From Mactra quadrangularis (lineage: Eukaryota > Mollusca > Bivalvia > Venerida > Mactridae), in assembly GCA_025267735.1 (NCBI GenBank), contig CM046296.1:18998464-19062463 (forward strand): a stretch of 64,000 bases of DNA. Direction: 5' to 3'. The notes beneath the pieces were generated by a model. The model saw nothing but the letters and a program-made list of their open reading frames with translations, did no database searches and was not told where the DNA came from. Numbering within the stretch: the first letter of the stretch is position 1; the number at the start of each line of letters is the position of its first letter. Shown here piece by piece: positions 23,234 to 35,800 of the stretch. A program made the position numbers and the translations under genes.

Positions 23234-23875
23234 CTAACTTACGCCAGTATAGATCATTTTATCCGCACCCTGAGTTTCATTTAAAGTATTGTCCATTTCG
23301 TCAGTTTCAGTAAATATATTCGTACTTGGTTTATCTACGCTACGAGTTATAGCGATATTTGGTAATTCAATGCTAACAGCGTCACCGGAGCCTCGTTTCG
23401 ATTTCTTTAACAATGGTTGCACTATAAGTGTATCACCGTCTGTAAGTGGGTCACAATGGCCCCGCCCATCGCTCATTGCAGTATACATTGGCTGATGGCT
23501 AACTGTTCCAACTAGTTCATGATTACCTATGTGCATTTTAACAATACCAGTGCCGGCTAACTTTCTAGGTGAAAGTCTTTCAAGATCGCCACGGTCTTTC
23601 CATGTTGAACCACTACTAAACACTGGCTTTTCTTTAGAGTTAAAGGCGCCACCTATGCAAAGTTGGTCTCTGTCCTCATCTGGCGAATCAGATCGAATCC
23701 CAGGAATACTGACGTGGCGATTTTTGATTGGTCGTAGTTTTTCTGGAGCTGTTTTACCTGATGACTGAGGATTGTGTGTGGCAGCGTATCTTCGTAATTG
23801 TGACATTCTATCAGATGGGTCGTTACTGTCTATCTGTACCGGTGCTATTATAGTTTGTGATCGTGAGATTTGTAA
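23234..23875 (-). CDS. Exon 13: last exon to the first in-frame stop
   Basis: Acceptor CATTTTTTTAG and phase 0 entry: LQISRSQTIIAPVQIDSN and onward for 213 codons to TAG. The last codons overlap a consensus-like donor (GGC followed by GTAAGT, at 23242-23237), so the exon could also be spliced there. See the open extension at 23090-23233. Confidence 0.83.
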   Translation of the reverse strand, partial: LQISRSQTIIAPVQIDSNDPSDRMSQLRRYAATHNPQSSGKTAPEKLRPIKNRHVSIPGIRSDSPDEDRDQLCIGGAFNSKEKPVFSSGSTWKDRGDLERLSPRKLAGTGIVKMHIGNHELVGTVSHQPMYTAMSDGRGHCDPLTDGDTLIVQPLLKKSKRGSGDAVSIELPNIAITRSVDKPSTNIFTETDEMDNTLNETQGADKMIYTGVS

Positions 23876-26800
23876 CTAAAAAAATGAAAGATAATACACA
23901 AATATAATTATATTACAAGGCAATTGACTTATATTAATAATACCAACAAAAACTATAATTGCTCGATGTTGTATTTTACTACACGACTAAAACATGTTAT
24001 TCAACAAACAGCGAAAATCTTGATGGGTCTATAAGTTGAGTACGGAACAAAAAGCTTGTAAAAAAACTTAAGTTTTAAGTTTTTAAGTTTTACAGTAAAA
24101 ACAAACCCCGAAGCTTAAGATCGTAATATTAAGACAGCAACTGCGATGTCAGAACATACATAGTAATTTCGAAAAGAAAACAGGTACTAATTACCCGTTT
24201 AATGGTCGAAATCGAAACAATGATATCAAGATATTCCAAAATATGATCTTTCAATCAATATAATATTTAATAATTATTATATACTGCTATACATTTTAAT
24301 TACAAATATCACATGATTATGATTAAATGCGTTGTAATTCTTGTTTTTAGCGATACTTCATTTATGTAATTTAGTAGGTTAAGACAGATACATAGGTAAT
24401 ATGTATCTAAGTCTCTGGTTAAGATTAGTAAATACTGATACACCAGTGTTCAACTAGAAATATAGTGCTAAGGAAAAAAATAGTTTCTGTTTATTGTTAT
24501 TTAAATACAATCCTTATAACGTAACATTTGGAGAAACTAGTCCTATAAAACCTATCAGTAATTAATAAGAGACCTTCCTGTAAGACTATATGCGAACAGC
24601 ATGTCTTTCCCAGCGGACAAATTACATATTTCTTCGTTTTAAATAATACAAAAAATAATATTTTTCCCTGATTATTCGTCTTAATGCAAACCAGTCAAGC
24701 TCAGCAGTAAATTATACACATCACTAAGTATACCAATTATATCGTCAAACTATTCTCATAAATTTGAATTTATATTCAATTCAAATGAACAGCATAGAAG
24801 TATGCCTATGGTCTAAAAACACAGAAACCTTATGAAAAATGAAATTAAAAACATGAAGTGTTTTGGATTTTGTGCAGTTAGATCTAAATGAAGACACTTT
24901 AGTAGATGTTCCATATAGATAGGTCAGTGCAAACTAGTATATATCCTCCTGTATATACTTGTAGTTAGACTAGTGTTGCACTGATCCATCAATATGGAAT
25001 GACATACATGATGTCTAAAGACTGTGATAGAGTGAAGAAGTGAACTTGACATTAGAATTATGTGTAGACAAACACAGACATGCAACGTTTTAATAGTGGT
25101 TTCTGTTTAATAATAATATTTATTTGGCATAGTGTACACATAATACATACATAAACATAAATATCACAGACATCATGATGTAGTAACTATGTCTTGCACA
25201 CCAACACCAGGGATAACACAAAAAAGGGCAAGCCCTTATTTCCATTGTGGTCCCTATATATTATAAAGTTTGAAGCAATGAAGCATTATTTGTTATAAGT
25301 AACATCTTTGTTAACCCGATCAATTAACAGTGATGATCAATTGGTCTACATTTTCTAAAGTTCATGACTCAGCATAACATTCGAAAGCATAACGGCCATT
25401 TGAGGACCTTCTGAATTAACTTTAATTAATGCCTGGACTTTAACTGATTGACTTTCATGAAACAGAGGTAACGCCTTTATACAACTTGCATTGTGGAAAA
25501 TCTACTTTGACATCAATCTCCACACTTGATCTCTTTTAGTATAAAACAATGTGGTGCTTTTTAAAATTGTTTCATGCATATCATGGTGGTCAATTAGAAT
25601 ACTTTCACTTTCTCAGGATAGTCCTAGATATATTAACCCAAACTATAAGCCCAGCACTAAGAACATACTCTTCCAAGTGTCCGACGCTTGTTTTAAAATA
25701 GTACATGAACAAACTCTAAGAAAGCAAGAGAGTTGTCGAGGAATCGAATCAACAATCCATTGACTCGTAGCCAGACGCCCTTCTGACTGAGCTAACCAGT
25801 TTCACAGATTTCAACTTAAATATCAACTTCTGAAACTGTCTAAGTTGTATGGAAACATTTTTGAAGCAGTGTTTTGATAATGACAACTTTAGTGCAAATT
25901 AACATACAACTACAAATGATGGTGTTTCATGTAGTATAAATCTACCCCGTATGTCACAGTATAGACAATTTTCGTGCATTTTTGTGACTTTTATTGTATA
26001 TTTCTTGCAATCTATAGGTCAGTTTGTCTTAAAATATTAAGAATTATTTATTTGACACCACTACAGACACAGAATGAGTATTATGAAAATATAGAACAAT
26101 CTTAATCAAATCTATGGACTAGTACCTTTAACATTTCGATACAAAGCACACGGAAATGAAAAGTGGACAAGCAAGTGTTTCCGTTTATTACATTGACTTA
26201 TATAATATATGTACCAAAGAATCCGTCTATTAGTGCCAAGTGTTGTTATCAAGTGCTATAAAAAAATTCTAGGGTAGACAAAATTTGTGCGAGTGTTGTA
26301 AAATGCTTTATCAATACCTAGATACAGATATCAAATCATTAAATGGATTTGGCTGAGGTCTTGGCTGAAAACATTTCAAACAGTATGTTAATTTATGTTC
26401 AAAAGAGCACGAATGTTGATCTGTTGGAAGTTGAGAAAACGTTGTCTTCTCTCTGATTGTGTTTATCGCAGTAAAACACATTGTATAGGTCAACCTACTC
26501 ATCGTTTCTGGAAAGGCTAAATCTCTGGATTTAGCTGTTAACCAGTTACTAGGCGCATAATTTCGTCAGTGACAGCCAACTGTCCTACATGATTTAGAAT
26601 AAGTGGTAGATGATGGCCGTAACAATTATTTCATGACTAAACTCCACCCAGAAAAATATATATATACTACAAGTGACATCAAATTGTCAAAAAGGATTGG
26701 AGCAAGGTAATAAAAGTTACAATAATATTGTTATTGTTTCAGCGTTCCTAGATATCATATTATCACAAAACAGACAGAAATACCAAATTACACCTAGCCT

Positions 26801-29800
26801 TTTAAGTCCAATCTGTCAATGAAATATTAGCACTGACCAGCCCTTGTTCCATAGTAAGCTGTGTTATTCATGTAAACATGAAACATGCAAATTAATTATA
26901 TTTCTCTGCTAAACTAAGAATGATATAAGTTAAAGTTATACCGCAGTTATCTACAAATATGATAATATGACATTTTGAGTATAGTCAAAATAAATTGATC
27001 TGAACAGTTTAATAATCTCGATTTGTGACCCAATGCTTCTCTTTTAAGTCTGGACTCAGAATATTGTGATGCATTGGCTATCACCGATCAAGAACATCCG
27101 TTGATGACAAGCATTATCAAAACAAATAACTACTAAAACTAGGTACACATGTACATGTATATTCAATTTTTTACTTATTCAAAGCGTTGTGACCAAATTT
27201 TGGCACTTAAATAAAACCTTTTTTTAAATATATACAAAAACAAAACATTTTATGAAATGCTTTCCATTGGAAAATCGGGATTTATCGGTAACATTAACGA
27301 AGAATTACCTCGGACATATTTAGACGCCATTTTGAAACTACCTTTGCATCACATGCCAGAACAAATTGCATTAGCCTGCTTTGAAGTAAACACATATACT
27401 ACAGTTTAGGCGATAATTAATGATAATTTTGAAATGCACGACTCACTGATATCGCTGAACAATATGTTGTAAAATGTTTTACAAAGCCTTGTTTGTTTCT
27501 TGGTGGGCCTTCACGAATACTTATTCATAAAAGATATGCGTTCCGAATGATTGGCTTATGTCATACTAAGTCAAATAAGAACTTACCCCAAAATTAGATT
27601 CTGACAAAAGAGGAGCCTTATTAAACTTTCTAGGTTGTTGTTTTGGCACATGATGTTTATACTGACGATCATCACCATAGACAGTCTCTAAAGGTGTCCT
27701 GTGACCCATCTCTGTAACCACATGTTTTCTACTACCCTTGAAAAGTGGAGATTCCATTAAAATAGCACTATCACTTTTTATTGATAAAGAACTATCTACA
27801 TATCTATGTCTACTTCTAGAAGTCACTGTGTCCCTGTATTTATCTGGACTATTTACTCTAAATTTTGTTGGACTAGAATCTCGGTTCTCCTTGTATCGGC
27901 TTAGACGTGAGAGTTTTTCAGGAGATCTTGGCCCTCTCAGTCGAATTTCTTCCATTTCTGCAAAGTCCACATGCTTTTTAGATAAACCAGTCGGTTCTCT
28001 TGGCAATATAAAGGCATCAGCTGATGTTCTACTCAGTTGGACAACTTCGGAAACAGGTGTTGTTGAACTACGTAGTTTTTCGCGTTCATACTTTTGAGGA
28101 TCAAATTCTTTAAATTTCTTTTCAGGTCTAGATTTTCTTCTCGATACTTTTTCTACTTTACGATATGCGAGTTCTCCAATTGGACTAGGAACTCTAGATA
28201 ATGTTGTTATACTGCTACTCTTGGAACTACTTGTTGTTGTCAACGTCATCGGTGACGTAGCAGCATCTGCAAATGACGTCATCGGTTGAACCGGAAGTTG
28301 GACTATTAATGTTGCTGCAGATCTTGTACTGTTCAGGTTGTTTCTGTCTGTCTCGTCACCATCATTAGGAAAGTAAAACTCGGGACTTGGTGAACGATCT
28401 TGACAATCAACATGAAATAGAAATACCAACAATAGCACGGGAAATCTTAGTCATGGTAAACTTTATTCAACTGTCAGTGGCACATACATTGACCCAACTG
28501 ATTTAAATACTCGATATTTGTATGTTAAATGCTGTTCATAAATGCGAATATCATTTTTATTGATAGAGAGTACAGAAGAACTGCAGTGAGTATCTTAATG
28601 AGCAGGATAAATGTATGAGCCACTGAATGAAACTACCAATACATGAAGTGTCGTGAGTTTTAATGAAAAATGCTTACAAGGAGCAGTAGACAAGTGGTGG
28701 GATGCGTCCTTAAGGATCGAAATGTCTGGGTTCAAAACCCATTAGAGAGACTGGTTATTTCTATGAGCAATAAATCTATTTGTTATTGCTTCGCTACGTA
28801 CAAAAGTAAATTGGCACAACGCAGGTCACCTGTTTTAAGGTGAATTAAGTGAGCGATGTACAACATTTTTACCACGCATACTTCCCGTGTATTATGTTTG
28901 AACAGTTATATATTAACAAAAACGCATTCTCCTTACATCACTAGACCTAATTGGCCGAATTTAAGATTGATGAGATTCTGTTATATTTACAAAATCCTCA
29001 TACATGTATACCAAATACTTACATGTATCATTGATGTCGGGAGTAGGAGCATAAAAGTCAGCTATACTAACAGTTGTCTTCTCTCTTTCTAAACCTGTTA
29101 GTTTAGTTGGTTGTCTATGTATTGCTGGACTAGTTAAATCAATGTCTAAATCACTATCATCATCATCATCAATCTAAATAATACATAAATCATGTATCAA
29201 TACAAACCTTTGATTCAGTGTTACGACAATGCCGTTGATAGTTGCATGGTTACTTAGTTCTTTGGCCAAACCGTCTGGTTACCCGCAGGGAAGTGAAATC
29301 AGAAGAGAGTTGCATTTTAGCTATTATTGAAAGCATACTCAGGTTCCATGTGCTGTATCTTAGTTAAATATGCTGAATAACAATATAACGTATTAGAACA
29401 CTGGTGAAAGCTTTTCTGTTGCCCAGTGAGTGGAAAGTAGTGCAACTTAGACAGTGACACAAGTGTTAACGTTACAAGCTTTAGGACACATGCTATCATT
29501 AAGGAAAAACGTTTATGTCCACCCTTTTTCTCCAATACATTATGCAGTATAACAATGTGGCTATACCAATACAGTTCTGTCACAGACTACACGTTGATTG
29601 ATGAAAAGTCGTGTGATTTTTACTATTATTAAGTACCAAATACATAATTTGAGAGGGAAAGTGTCCCATATTAAGACCAATCTACTAATAAGGCCTTTGA
29701 TTTGGATGGTCCTAGTAATGGAACTTTACTGTACAACAACTCACATTATGATCTGTTTTTAATAACTGATCTTCCCCTGAATCTTCAGACTGAGTTTCTT

Positions 29801-32800
29801 GTCTTAATAATAATTCTGTAAAAAATTAACGAGAAAATGTTAACTTGCACGAATCTTTAAAGTGTATAAATCTCTAACATAACTGAGGATATATCACTGG
29901 ACAAATCATTATTGACATACATGTAATGATAAGAATCATATTAAAATTACTAATTTGAGACAAACACACATTTAATAAACATCTTGTACTCAGATTCAAC
30001 ATCACATTTTCAATGTGTAGCTTATTTTAAATCATTCTATACATTAGGTGTTTCTGTTGGCCAACATTTATCATATTGCCATGTTTAACTGTGTCTATTA
30101 AATCACAGAGACATATTTTTACAAATATTCGCTGCTCAATGGACATTGAATTGGCACACTAATACAGATTTATAGAAGATGAGTTGTTAAAAAACGGTTG
30201 TGCAACTTGACTATGTCCACATAATTACAAAATGGTTGTTACTTTTGTCAGTTATCTCCCCTGATCATAAATAAACTTACGTGGTCTTCCTATTAATGCC
30301 ACAGCATGCCAGAAACCACAATATATTTTACTAAGTCGACCACCACGAAAATTCTTATTAACACCATATGGAAGATATATTTTATGAGATGTAGGCTTAT
30401 TTGGCATTATAGTATGACTATTCTTTCCCCACATGTACAGTAACCCTTTCTCTGAAATAAAGAGCAGGAGAGTTATTATCAAACATAGTTACAATATGTT
30501 ATCGCTCGACAAGAAGAAAAACACACCAAGAAGACTCGCATTCAAAACAACAAGACAAACATCTATGATCCATTCTTAAATCAACCAAAAAATCAACAAC
30601 GAAAAACAAAGCCACTTTTCAAAACAACAAGGAAAACAAACAAACAAAATCCAAACGTATCAGACTGAAATAAAAAAGCAAGTGTTGCTTTAAAAATTAA
30701 ATCTGGAAAATGATATTTAGAAAGTATTACGATTGATCTATAGTTTTGATTAATTGTATCAACATATTCGATAAATGGTCAAATTATTAACAAATGGAAA
30801 GCATTAACGCGATCAAGACTAAATATTTGTTATACTATCAGTATAAAATGAATGAAAATTATGCAAAGTTATGTGTTATGCATTTCATGCATTTCGACCA
30901 CTTTGTGTTTCATCTTAAGTTATCATTTCAGAGGACACCTGATAAGGTTCAAAATAAGTTCAGCCAATAGCCAATGTTCATAAGAATAAAACTTATAAAT
31001 GATTCTAAACCTGTTATTGCAGCACTAAATGTTTCACCACATGAGATCTGTACACATTTACAAGTCACGTGACGATCTTTGACACGTCTTGGACTGTTTA
31101 GAAATTTAACATTTTCTCCATGTCCTAGTTGTCCGTCATTACCTGAACCCCATGTATAAACGCTTCCATTGGCTGTAATAAGAGAAACTAACCATACATG
31201 TATGACTATATGAACATTAAAATATTATTTGAGAAATAAATAGTGTTATATGTGTATAGATCTATAACTGACCTAGTTGGTCATCCATGATTTTAGAAGT
31301 ATACAAACATATACCTAAATTGGTTCTGGTATCGAAAAGAATGTGTCTATGCGATGCAATTCACAAGGTTGATAATTTTATCAAAATAAATCACTGTGCA
31401 GGGAAATACTGAAACGACTTATCGAATAAAATTAATCGATATAATTTTATATAATATCTGTGACCTTCTTTTACGTGTTGGTATTTCACATATTTGTCGC
31501 ATAACATATTTATTTGTTTGTTTTTTCTTATAATTATAGAAAACAGGACATAACGTTAAGTTATAGACTATCTAAATATACTCCCAAATAATACATACCC
31601 GTTAATGCCATAGAATGTGAACTCCCACCTGCCGCCATTATCACATTAGTTTTATGTGTAGCAAACTTTAACGGTTCTAATACATCATCTGTTTTACTGC
31701 CACAAGCTTTACTGTAACCCCAGGCATACAAGTTACCAGATTCTGAAAGATATTGATGATTGTTAATTTAGAACACCCGTTTCATATCTGCTACTGCACG
31801 ACTTTGCTGGTGGAAGGTTCAACTTGAATAGCATGAAGAGTTATACTGATTGCCGAGTGCTGGAAGACCAGGAAGCTATCAAAGTAATATAAATTAATTA
31901 ACAAATTTTATTTCTGTACAAGTAAATGATACTTGGCAAGTCATATAAAAGAGGACACAGATATAGGTAAATATATACATTAGATGTTAATAGCTAAGTT
32001 TATACTTCAACCAACCATATGTATACAAACAAGAAAATAATATGATCAGATTAAGCACAGATAAATGGATGTTTAAACGAAAGATTAAATATGATACGTA
32101 TTCTTGGGACAAGATTGTTATAATAATAATTATTTATGTGCATTAAACGCTTTCTTTCCAAATTACTATTCATTGCAATAAGCCAAGTATCACAATCACT
32201 CAATATGAGAGTTCATTTGTGTTACACACAATAATAAATCAAACAAGAAATAAGCCACAAGTATAGTGAGTGAAAATGTCTTTTCTTTATAAAATGGTGA
32301 TAAAGTATATTATCACTTTGCCCTGTTATGAATCGTTTTCCATTTATAGCTCAGTTTCAAAAGGAGTATCGCCAAAAAAATTTTGTTGTTTCTATAACTT
32401 ATGACGTCAGTAAAATAACAGAAATATCGGTTTCCTTCTCGCATTTGTTGTCCCACTTTTTCAAAAATAGAACTGCAAGTATGTTAGCAAAGTCCTATAT
32501 GAATTAAAAGTCTGACAAAAATGTTTTATCATCTTTGTAAGTAAATAATATACCAAACAATGGAGAAACAACAATTTTCATTTTTTATTGGTTATGTTGC
32601 TCTGAAAACAAATTATACTGTTTTCACACACAGGGAAAATTAAGTTATGCAATGGAAACGTCTTCATTATATCCCCACTGGAAAAGATTTAACATAGTCG
32701 AAATGAATTGAAACTTTCCTAAAATAAACAATATAAGCATGCAACACGAATTGTTGTTTCGACAGCAGATTTAAATTGTTGATTTACATCAGAAAATGGT

Positions 32801-35800
32801 GTTTTAAATAAACCGCGTGAAATAGATCTTCTTTCGTATATCATACCCTGCCTTATTATTAACAAACATAATTAAGAAAAGCTCTGAGAACTTATTGGCA
32901 TGGGAAAGTTACAAGAAAGTGTTACTTAAAACACAACGTTTTGCTTAAATCTAATTGAAAACAGTAAACGAAAACAGAATGTGTGTATTTTAATAGGCTA
33001 TAAGCAATTTTATGTTCCAAATGCCTCTCTGTTTGACGAATGTCTTTTGTTTCATTTAAATCAACATATTGATGTTATATATCTAATCTCACTATGATTT
33101 CTGGCTGTTATGCACAGTGTAATCTAAATTACGTAGTAAAATTAGATTATATGACAAATTGTTGTCGCTTTACTTGATTTTCACAGAAACGCATAATCGT
33201 CAAATCACGACCACTGAATGCCAAAGAAATAAATTCATTCTGTGATTTATGAGGACATTGTAATTTGTGTAATTAAGATGTTTTAGTGCAACGACGTGTA
33301 CAAATGCACCGAGGCACTTAACACTGTCCATTTCAACGTTTCTAGCATTACGATTTGTTTTTACAATGATAGTGGACGAGTTGTTTAGGAACATTTAAAC
33401 AGTGTTAAACATGGAGGTTCATTGAAAACAGCTTTTGTATCGCGATGACTCTTAATGGCAGAGCACATTTTCTTATGAGGATTAGAATGCAAAGAGCATG
33501 TGTATTTCAGAAAACAATGGTAAATGGATACATTTAACAATTAAGATACTATATTTCATTTCAAGTATTTTGTTTCAAGCAAAGGTAACAAACATATTTT
33601 AGACGGACAATCATTCTACATCAGGCATATTAATGTGTAAAGAAATATTTTTAGTGACTGTAAAACATTGCCAACGTTCGTGTTAACATAATGTATTATA
33701 TAGCTTAACTTTTTGACCTATTTAATTATCATTTGATGACATTGCGAGTTGCACACATATTTTTGAAGTTTCATGAATGATTATGTCATTTAATAAATAA
33801 TAGATATTTTCACTCACAATACTTGCAGCTAATTATTTGTTTAATTCGTAATTATATGTGATACAAAATAACTCACATACTTGGGTAATTGTGATAATTG
33901 TTTGATTGCAAAATATAAGGATTTTGAAGGTAAGGGTAAAAAATAATTAAACAGAACATATACACAAGCATGCCTTTAATGAAATCTTTACTTTTAAAAT
34001 CAACTGAAATCTAATGAATCTTTGTGATATATCAAGCAAGTCCTCAGGTAATATGCATGTAATTGTACATGACAGGTGGTAATGTGAGCCGGTTGTGTAT
34101 TTAAGGTGGGTCGGTACCTTACTCGAAGAAAAAAAACCACGAAAAACATCTCATGTTCACCGATTATGATAAAAGTTGGCTTCTTGTTTGTTTTTCTGGT
34201 AACCTTGACGACGTTGTCTTTATTTTCACGACGTCAAAATGTTAAAATACGCTGCCTACAAATTAAGACGGTCTAAAAATCAGTAAACAGGACAAATTCT
34301 CTGATGAGATACTACAACATACCTGTAACAGCAAGTGAATGTTTCGATCCAGCAGCTATAAATGTAACAGGTTCATTATAAACATTGACTGACTTTGGTG
34401 ATATAGCATCTTTTCTATCTCCTGTACCAAGTTGACCATGTGAGTTATTCCTGGAATATAAAGAACGTAGAATGATATTAATGAGAACAGAATCACAATA
34501 TATATTCTACAAGTCACGTTAATAAACCTTCAGTATAACAAATATAATGAAATAGTATTATGTTACTCTTACACACATTTTAAATTGCTTTGTTTTGTTT
34601 TTGTTAGGTTGAACGCCGTAGCAACACTTCGTATAGGTCATATCACATTGGTCAGTCAACCTACTCACCGTTTCTGCATAGGTTAAATCTCTGGATTTAG
34701 CTGTTAACCAGTTGCAGGCGCATACTTTCGTCAGTAATTGACAACTGCTCTACATGATTTAGAATAGGTGGCGGTAAAGGAGAATGGCCGTAGATATAAT
34801 TTCATGACAAAGCCCCCACACACGGAAAATATATATTCAGCAAGCGACATCAATTTGTCAGAAAGGATTAGTTCAATGCATGCTTTAAAAATGTTATCTT
34901 ACCCAACAGAAGAGATGTCACCATCTAGAAATCTAAACAGTGTATGTTTATCACCACATGCTACTTGTACTACCTTTTTATGGACTAGACATTTTAGTAA
35001 AACTGGTTTTGGCTGCAATAGAACAATAAACAAGTAAGTTTGATGACAGTTATATTATAGGTAACCAGTAGTCGACTAAGTAAACAATATTTTTATGGAC
35101 AATATCAAGCGACTAATACTTAAGTAAATACACCTCCTTGAATTTTAGTGATGTACTATTATGGTGGTGGCATATTTCTGCAACCAGAAATATAAGTAAC
35201 TAGTTACTTAAGCAGTAAACTAGTAATCTAACTAGATTAACACTTAACATTTGGGCTGGCCACAGTTGGCTGTATGTGTTATGTACAAATATCTGTAAGA
35301 ATTAGTCAGCGTGAGTTTCGTCCACATATAGACCTATTATATCATAAAACATCGTTTCCTATTCCAATACGACGTTTTAAGTTAGTATGAAAATAATGTT
35401 CTCTTATATGAAAAGTATGTACAAATTTGTATTAAAACATTAGTCAAAAAGCAAATATGAGCATGAAAACAATTGCACGTATTGTTTATAATACTAGGAT
35501 ATAAGTTCCTGGTAAATAAGAATGAAAACTCGTAAATAGGTTCACATAAGATATGAGATATGATAACAGTAATGATGTGCAAAACATTTATTTCATTTTC
35601 GAGTTGCAATATGTAATATTATATATGCAATCAACATCTTAAGCTACATAAGAAACCCAATATTGGCATATGTGTCTAAAGAAATCACAGTTTTATTAAG
35701 TTAAATTTTCTACATACTTAAAACAAAATCATTATCAGAAGAAAAAGTGATACCAACAAACTGTTTAGAGCAATGTCAAACGCATTCGGTAATTAAGTGG

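Larger units (their letters stand above)
23876..27586 (-). other. Intron 12 (about 3.7 kb)
   Basis: Contains a degraded SINE (26470-26652) and a family-1 MITE fragment (27290-27425). No additional exon is needed by phase and none was recognised. Confidence 0.6.

Noticed and set aside
23200..23243. 35-nt mini-intron (GTAAGT to CTCTCAG) removing the TAG
   Set aside because: Too short for a normal animal intron, and its removal would shift the frame out of the coding-like extension.
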